From contig CAMKRS010000014.1 in the NCBI GenBank assembly GCA_946415245.1, positions 1 through 43,973 of the forward strand: a stretch of 43,973 nucleotides of DNA, read 5' to 3'. Below the pieces are notes generated by a model, which worked only from the letters and a program-made list of their open reading frames with translations, searched no databases and was not told where the DNA came from. Below, piece after piece: positions 1 to 7,548 of the stretch. Position 1 is the stretch's first letter. The number at the start of each line of letters is the position of its first letter. Source of the stretch: an uncultured Prevotella sp. (GTDB lineage: Bacteria > Bacteroidota > Bacteroidia > Bacteroidales > Bacteroidaceae). The translations under genes and the position numbers were made by a program.

Positions 1-33
1 ATAGAACTATTGACTACGAAAACAAGATAAACT

Positions 34-173
34 TCAAGACAGCCCTTGCTGCTTGCGATATTCCTGTGGTGTTGTCCCCGTTACCTTACGATACATACGT
101 ATGAAATAACTCTGGTCATTAAAACCAATTCTATATGCTACCTCCTTGACAGGCATATCTGTGGTGCAGAGAA
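34..173 (-). pseudogene. C-terminal remnant of an AraC-family regulator
   Basis: Reading the minus strand gives about 46 codons ending in TGA. They match the second helix-turn-helix of AraC/XylS activators, with the run DMPVKEVAYRIGF followed by NDQSYFIRMYRKVTG and TPQEYRK, the usual family signature. The rest of the gene is missing: the reading frame ends exactly where the REPIN-like repeat begins. A complete protein would be about 300 residues, or over 1000 if a hybrid two-component type. I see no start codon or promoter for the fragment, so it is a relic. The neighbouring TonB receptor relic suggests the pair was once an iron- or nutrient-uptake locus. Confidence 0.75.
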
Positions 174-230
174 CTTAGAAGAGGGACGGTTCTCTTGTTA
201 TAACGAAAGAACCGTCCCTCTGTAACACTG
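174..230. repeat. REPIN-like palindromic repeat, copy 1
   Basis: This 57-bp element has arms AGAGGGACGGTTCT and AGAACCGTCCCTCT around a TATAAC-containing centre, so it can fold into a hairpin. Two further full copies of identical length lie at 12984-13040 and 15280-15336, and a half copy at 931-958. Arms of this GGGACGGTTCT type resemble the extragenic palindromes mobilised by REP-associated tyrosine transposases (RAYTs). No such transposase is in the window. This copy sits exactly at the junction between two gene remnants. Confidence 0.85.
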
Positions 231-360
231 AAATATTAATGTTGTTGTAATAGTTTTCAAGAGGCTTCTTCGTGATGAAATTTACAACTCCACCAGGAGT
301 GGCATAGCCAAAGAGCAAAGCAGATGGACCTCTCATGCCAGCTTAGCGAAGTCCTTTCAT
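231..360 (-). pseudogene. Plug-domain fragment of a TonB-dependent receptor
   Basis: On the minus strand the frame next to the repeat reads GMRGPSALLFGYATPGG then VVNFITKKPLENYYNN. This is the characteristic plug motif of TonB-dependent siderophore-type receptors (RGPSALLYG..PGG.VN..TKRP). A TAA stop at 343-345 interrupts the frame just upstream, and the sequence ends at the repeat, so only about 37 codons of a normally 700-residue outer-membrane protein remain. The region to 422 holds nothing else that I can identify. Confidence 0.7.
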
Positions 361-422
361 AAGAACATAGACAAACAGAACAGCAATTTATTATGTTTTG
401 TTATTACCCAATAGGAAAATAG

Positions 423-812
423 TTATTCTTTCGTATATTTAAAGTCATTACCCTCTTTTGAAGTCGTAACAAAAGAATTACCATCAAACTCTCTGATATC
501 AATGCTACTTGTCTCTCCATTATCAAAAGAGAATACTAATCTTTGTTTGTCCTCAGTTAGTTCCCATCTCCCTTCAACCTCATATAATGGAGATTGTCCA
601 TATTCACCAAAGACAAAAGTTCCATCCCCTTTGAATTTAAAAATTTCATAAGTGTAAACAGTTGTACTTTCGTTGTTAACATTAACGGAACCCACACTAA
701 TAGGATGCTTCCATGTACCTATCAGTTGTTCTTTACTAGGTTGTTCCTGGCTACACGCAAGAACTAAAAACAAATTTGCTAAAATCGCAAATAAAACAAA
801 ATTCTTTCTCAT
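423..812 (-). CDS. Small lipoprotein with lipocalin-like domain
   Basis: The 129-residue product starts with a basic N-terminus and a hydrophobic stretch ending LVLAC, a good lipobox, so it should be exported and lipid-anchored at Cys20. The mature part opens with EQLIGTWKHP and continues with alternating strands (GDGTFVFGEY, VEGRWELTED). This pattern is typical of small lipocalin-like stress or ligand-binding lipoproteins of Bacteroidales. No partner or substrate can be inferred. It follows the zinc ribbon gene on the same strand but is separated by 164 bases containing a REP half-site, so it is probably transcribed separately. I see no clear TAnnTTTG motif upstream. Confidence 0.75.
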   Translation of the reverse strand: MRKNFVLFAILANLFLVLACSQEQPSKEQLIGTWKHPISVGSVNVNNESTTVYTYEIFKFKGDGTFVFGEYGQSPLYEVEGRWELTEDKQRLVFSFDNGETSSIDIREFDGNSFVTTSKEGNDFKYTKE

Positions 813-930
813 AATTAGGATTGTTTAATTGTTTAATGATACATTAATATATAATTTTATTGTAATCTCAAAATGTTTAACGTTTTTTTATCCATTCAAA
901 GGAAATTCTTCTCCGGTCTTTCAGCATTGC

Positions 931-958
931 TGTAACAGAGGGACGGTTCTTTTGTTAT
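931..958. repeat. REP half-site (single arm of the REPIN-like repeat)
   Basis: These 28 bases match the reverse complement of the right half of the 57-bp element at 174-230, with one difference (TTTTG for TTTCG). The second arm is absent. A single REP beside three doublets is the mix expected of a RAYT-type REP/REPIN family. It lies in the spacer between the zinc ribbon gene and the lipoprotein gene. Confidence 0.75.
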
Positions 959-976
959 TTCTGAACAAAATATTTT

Positions 977-1258
977 TTAATCTACACACAAACAAACTCC
1001 TGTGGCTTTCATATCACCACCACATTTAGGACACTTGCCAGTTTTGGGATTCCACTTCTGAATATTCTCAGAGCCACACTCAGGACAAACAATCTTCTCT
1101 GGCTTCTCCCCATAAGGATAAAGCACATCAACAATCTCATTGCAATCCGGGCAGAAATAACTATAGACCTCCCCCATCATCACCATATCTTTGCCCTTTG
1201 GGTTTGCATTAACTGTATAGCCACACCCCTCACATTTGAATTCTTTATAACTAGCCAT
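977..1258 (-). CDS. Small zinc ribbon protein
   Basis: The 93-residue protein has five paired-cysteine motifs: CEGC near residue 9, CPDC near 36, CPEC near 58, CPKC near 77 and a closing CLC. It is therefore a small soluble protein binding two or more zinc ions, perhaps a nucleic-acid-binding or chaperone-like factor. There is no signal peptide. It begins 3 bases after the DUF6794-like gene, which itself abuts hsdR, so it is the distal gene of the restriction-modification operon. Whether it contributes to restriction or simply rides in the operon cannot be told from sequence. Confidence 0.75.
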   Translation of the reverse strand: MASYKEFKCEGCGYTVNANPKGKDMVMMGEVYSYFCPDCNEIVDVLYPYGEKPEKIVCPECGSENIQKWNPKTGKCPKCGGDMKATGVCLCVD

Positions 1259-1261
1259 AAC

Positions 1262-1540
1262 TTACTTCTTTATTCTTTTCAGATGTCGTTTATAGTCCTT
1301 TATGATATCGCCTGATAGTTCATCAGCGAAGTAAAAGGGTTCTTTGCTGAAGAGTTCTGCCAGATGCTTTACGTCTGCTTCCTCCTGCTCATAGATCCAG
1401 TTATTCCGAATCCACATCCCCAGAGAGAAATGGAATTCAAAGGGATCACCATTCATGATGGCGTTCTTATCCTCATCACTCAGCATTCCATCCAGCTGAG
1501 CATAGGCCTCTCGTTTAGTTTTAGGTATCTTTATATCCAT
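1262..1540 (-). CDS. DUF6794-like small protein
   Basis: The 92-residue protein begins MDIKIPKTKREAYAQLDGML and contains the segment FHFSLGMWIRNNW. I associate this pattern with the DUF6794 family: a conserved N-terminal helix region, then a tryptophan-rich stretch. It has no signal peptide or membrane segment and ends in a basic tail (KRHLKRIKK). Its start directly abuts the hsdR stop, and the zinc ribbon gene follows after 3 bases, which implies translational coupling. The family assignment is from memory of the motif and no function is known to me. Confidence 0.7.
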   Translation of the reverse strand: MDIKIPKTKREAYAQLDGMLSDEDKNAIMNGDPFEFHFSLGMWIRNNWIYEQEEADVKHLAELFSKEPFYFADELSGDIIKDYKRHLKRIKK

Positions 1541-4500
1541 TTATATTATATATTCTAAGTTTTCTACCAGTCTTCTGATGGCATTTCGATAATCAGCCCT
1601 GAATGCTTCGTTCATTTGATAGTTCTTATACAAGGAATTATCGCCCTTTCTCGTGCTACGCAAAGCCTTATCAATCAGCCTGGCCATGATATCCTCTACT
1701 GCCTGCTGGTCACTGTTTCCAACCACCAAGTCCTGATAGTCCTCGTCTTTAACTACAGCCTGCGCATGAAGAATCATCTTTGCTTTTTGTTCTTCCGGAG
1801 AGGCTTCCCAACCTTTGAACCATCTTTCATTGAATTCCTCCAGAATCCTATCAAGGGGTGATTTAGGTTCTTCTTCATCACCCCCCGCATTTACCATCAC
1901 AGGCTTATTGGGATCGAGTGTTGCATCTCCCGCATCAAGACCGATGGTCACATTTAGAGCGGTACGACGCAAACCATATGTATTCAAATCTACAGAATCT
2001 AACAGATCCCTTAAATCGTCTACACCTGCCTTCGGAACTATCAGCAAAGGTATCAAGAATCGTAGATACCAGAACATCTTCTCCCAGTCTTTTACCTCAA
2101 AGGGCATGATGGCCGCTGCTCTTGAATAGACTCTCACAAACTGCTTGCATTTCATCTTGAAATCAGCCTTACCATTCTCAGGCCATTCTATTTCTTGATT
2201 AAAACGTTGAGCTGCAGTGTCGATGATTGGAGCCCACTTGTCTGCTTCAGCACCATGAAGATAGAGTTCTATAAACTCATTAACCTCTTCCATATCAAAA
2301 ACACCCATACTCAGCAGCGTTGTTAATAACTCATGCAGAATATTCACGTTCGTTGCCTCCGAGAGTGTTGTTGCCGTATAGAAGGGGTCGAAAGCCTCCT
2401 TGATACCCTCTGTTGAGTTATAGAAATCAAGAATAAACAGGTCTTCACTCAATTTTCCAAGATTCTTTGCCGACCTGTTCAGACGTGATAATGCTTGCAC
2501 AGCCAATACACCATCCAATGGCTTGTCTATATACATAGCGCAGAGTTTGGGTTGGTCAAATCCTGTCAGATATTTATTGGCGACTACAAGGATTCGGTTT
2601 TCATCTTTCTCAAATTCCTCAGCAGTTTTTGATTCTGGGAATCCATTCAAACTCGCTTCTGTATAATCTCTTCCGCCATAATTCTTGGTTCCAGAGAATG
2701 CTATAAGTATCTTGTATGGCAACTTTTTCTCCACAGCAATGCTCTGCAATGCTAGGTAATATTTAATGGCACATTCAATATCCTTAGTAACCACCATTGC
2801 CTTAGCCATACCCTTCAATTTGTGATTGCGGAAGATCTTAGCATCAAAATGAGATATCATCACTTCGGCTTTGGCTTCGATGGTCTTCGTCTCACGTTCC
2901 ACATAACCGCGCAATAGTTTCTGGGCTTTCTCATTGTTGAACTCGGGATTATCCTGAATACTCTTTGTCAGCTCGTAATAACTGCGATAGGTGGTATAAT
3001 TCGTGAGTACATCTAGAATAAAGCCTTCTTCTATTGCCTGCTTCATGCTGTAAAGATGGAAAGGATGGAACTTACCCTCTTCGTCTTGCGTTCCAAATCT
3101 TTCCAGCGTCTCTTTTTTCGGAGTTGCTGTAAAGGCGAAGTAGGAGCAATTGCTACTCATCTTCCTATCTTTCATCAAAGCCTCCAAAAGTGCATCGGTA
3201 TCGCTTCCGTCTTGATCATCGTCTTTCTGAACGGTGGCATTCAGCTTGTCTGCTGCAATACCACTTTGTGAACTATGAGCCTCATCAATAATGATAGCAA
3301 AGTTATGATCACTCACATCACCTATGACGTCACATATATACGGGAACTTTTGTATGGTCGTAATGATAATGCGCTTATTGGCTTCGATGGCCTCTTTCAG
3401 TTCTTTCGATGTATCTGCATGAGCCACAGTCTTGTCACTCTGTCCGAAAGCCTTGATATTATCGGTTATCTGTTTATCCAGCAACCGGCGGTCGGTGACG
3501 ACGATGACAGAATTAAACAACGGCATATTCAGCGCTTTGGCCCTGATGGCGTCCATAGTGTTTGGACAAGTCTTTATCAGTTTATACGCCAACCAAGTCA
3601 GAGAGTTTGATTTTCCTGAGCCTGCGGAGTGCTGAATCAAATAGGTCTTCCCTACGCCGATAGCAGCTACATCACGCTCCAGTTTTGTGACCACATCCAA
3701 TTGGTGATATCTGGGGAAGATCAGACCTCGGGCATTCTTCATGATGTGCGCCACCTTCTTGCCTGTCTTTGTCTCGCCATAATCAAAAAGCGCATAGTTC
3801 ATAATGATGTCTGCCACTGTATCCTTCTGCAGCACTTGTTCCCACATATAGGATGTTTTATAGCTGCCACCATCATTCACAGGATTACCTGCTCCCTGTC
3901 CGTTAGCCAGTCCTTTATTAAATGGCATGAAGTCTGTCTTCTCCAACTGCAACTTCGTGGTAAAGAATACATCATCTTTATCCATCGTGAAGTGCGCCAG
4001 ACAACGACCATACTGCAGCAATGTCTCTTTGGGATTACGTTGCTTGGAGCGGTACTGATCCTGCCCGTCCTTCTTCGCAGTCTGATAAGTCCAGGGATCT
4101 TTCAGTTCAAAGGTGAACAGGGGAATACCATTCACATAGAGCACCATATCCAGCTCCAGTCCCGGATTCAGCTGTGAGAAGGTTTGCTGACGTGTCAGCG
4201 AGAACTGGTTCTGACTGTATTTCACATGCGAGATTGTGCTATCAGCAGCTGAGGGCTTGGGATAGAATAGCTTTAGGTTCATATTATTCAAGCTTACCTT
4301 ATCCCTCAACACCTGTATCACGCCAAAGGTCTCGATAGTCTTCGAAATCTGTCGCATGATATCGCCCTCGAGGTCACTGCCTTGATATTTTGCCAACTCA
4401 TCGTTTTGGGTAGTTCTCAGGAAGGACATTAATCTGCGCTTGTCCAAAGCCGACTTCTTGTCCGTCATATCCTTGGGTTGTCCCCAATAATATTGTTGTG

Positions 4501-4624
4501 CCTCAGGTTTCTGAGCATCTATATCAGTCAGTCCCGCAGCCTCACGTTCCTCTCGTGTACTCCCCACGAGCGCCCGTTCTATCAACGCCTCAAAGGCTTG
4601 TTCATTTGTCTTGCTTAGATCCAT
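1541..4624 (-). CDS. hsdR: Type I restriction enzyme R subunit
   Basis: The 1027-residue HsdR is the motor and nuclease subunit of a type I system: it translocates DNA using ATP and cleaves unmodified DNA. The N-terminal PD-(D/E)xK nuclease is seen as Asp159 in LELDMVLYVNG and ELK at 173-175, followed by QDQYRS. The SF2 helicase motor has Walker A SAGSGKS (about 333-339), IIIDEAHSS with DEAH at about 447-450, FAFTATPKK (motif III), and a C-terminal motif around NKYLTGFDQP and LSRLNR. Length is normal and the frame intact. It lies 37 bases after the 102-aa gene rather than directly after hsdS, because two extra genes intervene. Confidence 0.97.
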   Translation of the reverse strand: MDLSKTNEQAFEALIERALVGSTREEREAAGLTDIDAQKPEAQQYYWGQPKDMTDKKSALDKRRLMSFLRTTQNDELAKYQGSDLEGDIMRQISKTIETFGVIQVLRDKVSLNNMNLKLFYPKPSAADSTISHVKYSQNQFSLTRQQTFSQLNPGLELDMVLYVNGIPLFTFELKDPWTYQTAKKDGQDQYRSKQRNPKETLLQYGRCLAHFTMDKDDVFFTTKLQLEKTDFMPFNKGLANGQGAGNPVNDGGSYKTSYMWEQVLQKDTVADIIMNYALFDYGETKTGKKVAHIMKNARGLIFPRYHQLDVVTKLERDVAAIGVGKTYLIQHSAGSGKSNSLTWLAYKLIKTCPNTMDAIRAKALNMPLFNSVIVVTDRRLLDKQITDNIKAFGQSDKTVAHADTSKELKEAIEANKRIIITTIQKFPYICDVIGDVSDHNFAIIIDEAHSSQSGIAADKLNATVQKDDDQDGSDTDALLEALMKDRKMSSNCSYFAFTATPKKETLERFGTQDEEGKFHPFHLYSMKQAIEEGFILDVLTNYTTYRSYYELTKSIQDNPEFNNEKAQKLLRGYVERETKTIEAKAEVMISHFDAKIFRNHKLKGMAKAMVVTKDIECAIKYYLALQSIAVEKKLPYKILIAFSGTKNYGGRDYTEASLNGFPESKTAEEFEKDENRILVVANKYLTGFDQPKLCAMYIDKPLDGVLAVQALSRLNRSAKNLGKLSEDLFILDFYNSTEGIKEAFDPFYTATTLSEATNVNILHELLTTLLSMGVFDMEEVNEFIELYLHGAEADKWAPIIDTAAQRFNQEIEWPENGKADFKMKCKQFVRVYSRAAAIMPFEVKDWEKMFWYLRFLIPLLIVPKAGVDDLRDLLDSVDLNTYGLRRTALNVTIGLDAGDATLDPNKPVMVNAGGDEEEPKSPLDRILEEFNERWFKGWEASPEEQKAKMILHAQAVVKDEDYQDLVVGNSDQQAVEDIMARLIDKALRSTRKGDNSLYKNYQMNEAFRADYRNAIRRLVENLEYII

Positions 4625-4661
4625 AATCAGAATGGTATATTATGCTCCATATAATGTTACA

Positions 4662-4970
4662 TCAATCCTCATATTTCTTAGTGATTCTTATTACTTTAGC
4701 ATGATCTTTCTCATGTTCTTTCATGAAATTTTGGAATTCATCAAACAGTGCCGCTTCTCCTTTTATATACATCTGTAATGAATCAAAATCCACAAATTGT
4801 AATTCATCAAAGAGTCTGCCATTTAAATATTGACGACGGCAAGGAGTACCTTTCTCATTTAAAACATAGAGAACTGTCCTCATCCCAATTTCTGTTGGAA
4901 AAGACACATTGGGTACATTGTGAACTCTATAGTTCTCATCAAATATAGGATCTTCATCATACTTCATCAT
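4662..4970 (-). CDS. Hypothetical protein inside the RM operon
   Basis: The 102-residue acidic soluble protein starts MMKYDEDPIFDENYRVHNVP and has no signal peptide, membrane segment or metal motif. The second half is helical and charged (EFQNFMKEHEKDHAKV). I do not recognise the family. It sits between the membrane protein gene and hsdR on the same strand, with 49- and 37-base gaps, and I see no terminator or separate promoter, so it is probably co-transcribed. A role as an immunity-like, regulatory or accessory restriction factor is only a guess from position. Confidence 0.6.
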   Translation of the reverse strand: MMKYDEDPIFDENYRVHNVPNVSFPTEIGMRTVLYVLNEKGTPCRRQYLNGRLFDELQFVDFDSLQMYIKGEAALFDEFQNFMKEHEKDHAKVIRITKKYED

Positions 4971-5019
4971 ACTACCTTTTCTTTTATTGTTACAACATCT
5001 GCACTCCTGAAGGGAGATT

Positions 5020-6246
5020 TTAAAGTTCGCCCCGTTTATTCTTTCTTAATATATATAATCCTAAACTAAATAAGAAGACACCCAGGACAAACATTATTAC
5101 CAGAATTGATACTTGTCTGACCGTCAAATTCTGCGAAACATTTTCATTTTCTGTTATATTGTTTTCCTTTGCAGAAACCTCATTATTATTCGCAGCAACC
5201 TCATTATTTCCGCCTATACGCTCAAATTTATAATTCACGTAGGTATAATTCTTCCCTATAGGGAATTTAACAGTATCTGTCCCATTATTCAGTGTAATTC
5301 TTTTTGTTTGAGTTTCCGTTTCTCCAGTACTGTCATTTCGTATGACGATAGAAGTATTTATAATTGTGTCTTGACCTAATTCATTTGCAATAAAAAGTGT
5401 GAGCGTATCTATATCTTTCCCGCTATTATTCATTTGGTATCTTAACAGACCTATACCATATGTCGGTCGAGGATAAACCTTGGGATTATCATTATACGCG
5501 TATCCTTTGCTTTGAGTTATATTAACATTCATGTCATAATCATATACTTTATCAAAAGAGTTTGAAGAATAGAAAATGTCCGTTTTCATCGTTGTAGTAA
5601 TTTTCTCAATTTTTCTCTTACACTCTTTTATCCATTCTTTGCTTTCAAGACCTTTTGAATCGATATATAATAAAGTGGTCTTTGCATCGTATGAATAGGG
5701 CTCAGGCGTGCCGTCGTATGTAATAAATGTATTCATTGCAAGATGGGCAACCTCACCATTCAATTTTATTTTCCTGATAGGCTCTTTTATATAGAAATGT
5801 GCTGGAAGAATGTTTTCCGAGTATTTGAGTGTATATGTCTTTTCACCATCAAAAGACAGATTAAAATCACTCTCTTTTGGAGAGATTGTGACACTATCTG
5901 CCTTGATGGTATAAATCATCTTGAAATCCTTGGCACTATGGCGCGTTGAGTTTTTAAAGATAGGGAATATCTCGTCCATCTTTTTCCCCTGGGTGGTGTC
6001 GTCAACACATATTATAAGTTCACGTTTTTCTCCGCTGCTGATATTTTTTCCATTAAAATACATATCAAGTGTGGGGTAAGTAATTTCAGTTGAGTCTGTG
6101 GCAAGTGGTACAGGGGCTGTATTATTGCTGTCTGGAATCCATCCCATAATAGTGAAAGGTATGTCAATGACACTTACTATACCTGATAACATTAAAAGGC
6201 CAGATCCGACCTTCATCAATAGACTCTTTATCTTTTCTTTCTTCAT
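5020..6246 (-). CDS. Two-helix membrane protein embedded between hsdS and hsdR
   Basis: The 408-residue protein has a transmembrane helix near residues 10-35 (SLLMKVGSGLLMLSGIVSVI), a domain of about 320 residues rich in beta-type sequence, a low-complexity Asn/Glu linker (NNEVAANNNEVSAKENN), a second helix near 378-402, and a basic tail (RKNKRGEL). Positive charges flank both ends, so both termini may face the cytoplasm with the large domain outside; this is inferred. Its start overlaps the hsdS stop by an ATGA, indicating translational coupling. I recognise no domain. Its base composition is AT-rich like hsdS. It could be a membrane effector or sensor attached to the RM system, or unrelated cargo. 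Confidence 0.7.
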   Translation of the reverse strand: MKKEKIKSLLMKVGSGLLMLSGIVSVIDIPFTIMGWIPDSNNTAPVPLATDSTEITYPTLDMYFNGKNISSGEKRELIICVDDTTQGKKMDEIFPIFKNSTRHSAKDFKMIYTIKADSVTISPKESDFNLSFDGEKTYTLKYSENILPAHFYIKEPIRKIKLNGEVAHLAMNTFITYDGTPEPYSYDAKTTLLYIDSKGLESKEWIKECKRKIEKITTTMKTDIFYSSNSFDKVYDYDMNVNITQSKGYAYNDNPKVYPRPTYGIGLLRYQMNNSGKDIDTLTLFIANELGQDTIINTSIVIRNDSTGETETQTKRITLNNGTDTVKFPIGKNYTYVNYKFERIGGNNEVAANNNEVSAKENNITENENVSQNLTVRQVSILVIMFVLGVFLFSLGLYILRKNKRGEL

Positions 6247-7544
6247 ACCACTTTTACTTTTCCTGTTACTACATCGTTAATGATTATCTGCTTGCGCTCC
6301 TGAAGGAAAGAAATTTGGATTTGATAATGATTAATAGTTTTATTAATCTTTTCTACCTTAGAATCCAAAAAATCAGCTATCACAATTTGTTCATCTTTAG
6401 GAGGTAAGGGAACTTTTACTTTTTTCATTTCTCCCTGTGTAAAATGCGGAACCCCCATTCCATTTATAAGGAGTTCTGTGTATTTTCTAAAACTATTGCT
6501 TATTATGAAATAGTATAGATACCTGTAATGCATCTTTTCGCCCGGACTTATAAAAGCAAGAGAGCCATTTGCTGTAGCTTCCCCTTTGGGCATACTATCC
6601 ACTCTCGCACATTTTCCAATACCCGCTCCATCTTTTACTAATAAAATATCTCCCACCTTCAGCTTTATTTCTGGCGATTCATCATATCTAAATTTGTTGA
6701 TGAAATTTAAGGGTTCCCAAACAAGCTGATTGTTTTGAATATTAAATGCAGATAAAAAAGCATATCCATTATCTACATATTCATTCGCCTTTAAACCTTT
6801 CCAGCCAAGTCTTGCGCGAATCCAAGAACAAAAACCCAACCTAATTGTTTCCCAATGCTCTGGAATCATGCCTATCCAATCGATACCCGAGTCTTTGAGC
6901 GAGACTTTGGGAGTAAGACCTTTTGTTATAGCATTATTGATGATAATTTGCTTACGCTCATTCAGCAAGTCTATCATCTTTTGTTGCTGGGCAATTGCTT
7001 TGTCTATCTTTGATGTAGCGGAATCAAGATAGTTGGCTATGGCTTCCTGTTCTTTAATAGATGGCTTTGGAATAAATTGGTTCTTTAATTCGTTGTAAGA
7101 GAGTGTTAAACGAATTCCCGTCCCCATTCCATGAAACATCTTCTTCGCATCCATTGATTTCAAGAAATAGGTGTAATATTTTGAATTGGCTATTTGAGTT
7201 GGGCGAAGACTAATATATGCAGAGGTAATAACACCTTCTTCTTTAACTTGCGCTACCCGTTGTGAAACAAAATCATAATTAAGGTTTAAGCCATTAATCA
7301 TGATGTCGTTAGGTTCTACAATAGTATATTTACTGATTGTGTCAAGTACATCTGGTTCTTCACTTTGATCTGCTTTTCTTACGATATCACCATAGCGAAA
7401 TTGAAGTTGCAACCGAATATTACAATCGGAATTCTTTATGATGTTCTCATTCATCAAATATCTCCAGCGTTCCATTCCCCAATGACTCGGAATCTCCCCG
7501 AGCCACTGTACACCACTATATTTGTATTCTGTATACCTCTCCAT
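6243..7544 (-). CDS. hsdS: Type I restriction-modification specificity subunit
   Basis: The 433-residue HsdS chooses the DNA target. It shows the expected internal duplication. Two target-recognition domains each begin with a related segment (YSGVQWLGEIPSHW near residue 9, DSGIDWIGMIPEHW near 218). Each is followed by a coiled-coil spacer ending in nearly the same motif (NERKQIIINNAITKG near 190, QERKQIIINDVVTGK at the C-terminus). The two variable domains differ, so the target should be bipartite and asymmetric. It lies 4 bases after hsdM. I see no second hsdS, recombinase or repeat that would suggest specificity switching. Confidence 0.95.
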   Translation of the reverse strand: MERYTEYKYSGVQWLGEIPSHWGMERWRYLMNENIIKNSDCNIRLQLQFRYGDIVRKADQSEEPDVLDTISKYTIVEPNDIMINGLNLNYDFVSQRVAQVKEEGVITSAYISLRPTQIANSKYYTYFLKSMDAKKMFHGMGTGIRLTLSYNELKNQFIPKPSIKEQEAIANYLDSATSKIDKAIAQQQKMIDLLNERKQIIINNAITKGLTPKVSLKDSGIDWIGMIPEHWETIRLGFCSWIRARLGWKGLKANEYVDNGYAFLSAFNIQNNQLVWEPLNFINKFRYDESPEIKLKVGDILLVKDGAGIGKCARVDSMPKGEATANGSLAFISPGEKMHYRYLYYFIISNSFRKYTELLINGMGVPHFTQGEMKKVKVPLPPKDEQIVIADFLDSKVEKINKTINHYQIQISFLQERKQIIINDVVTGKVKVV

Positions 7545-7548
7545 ACGA

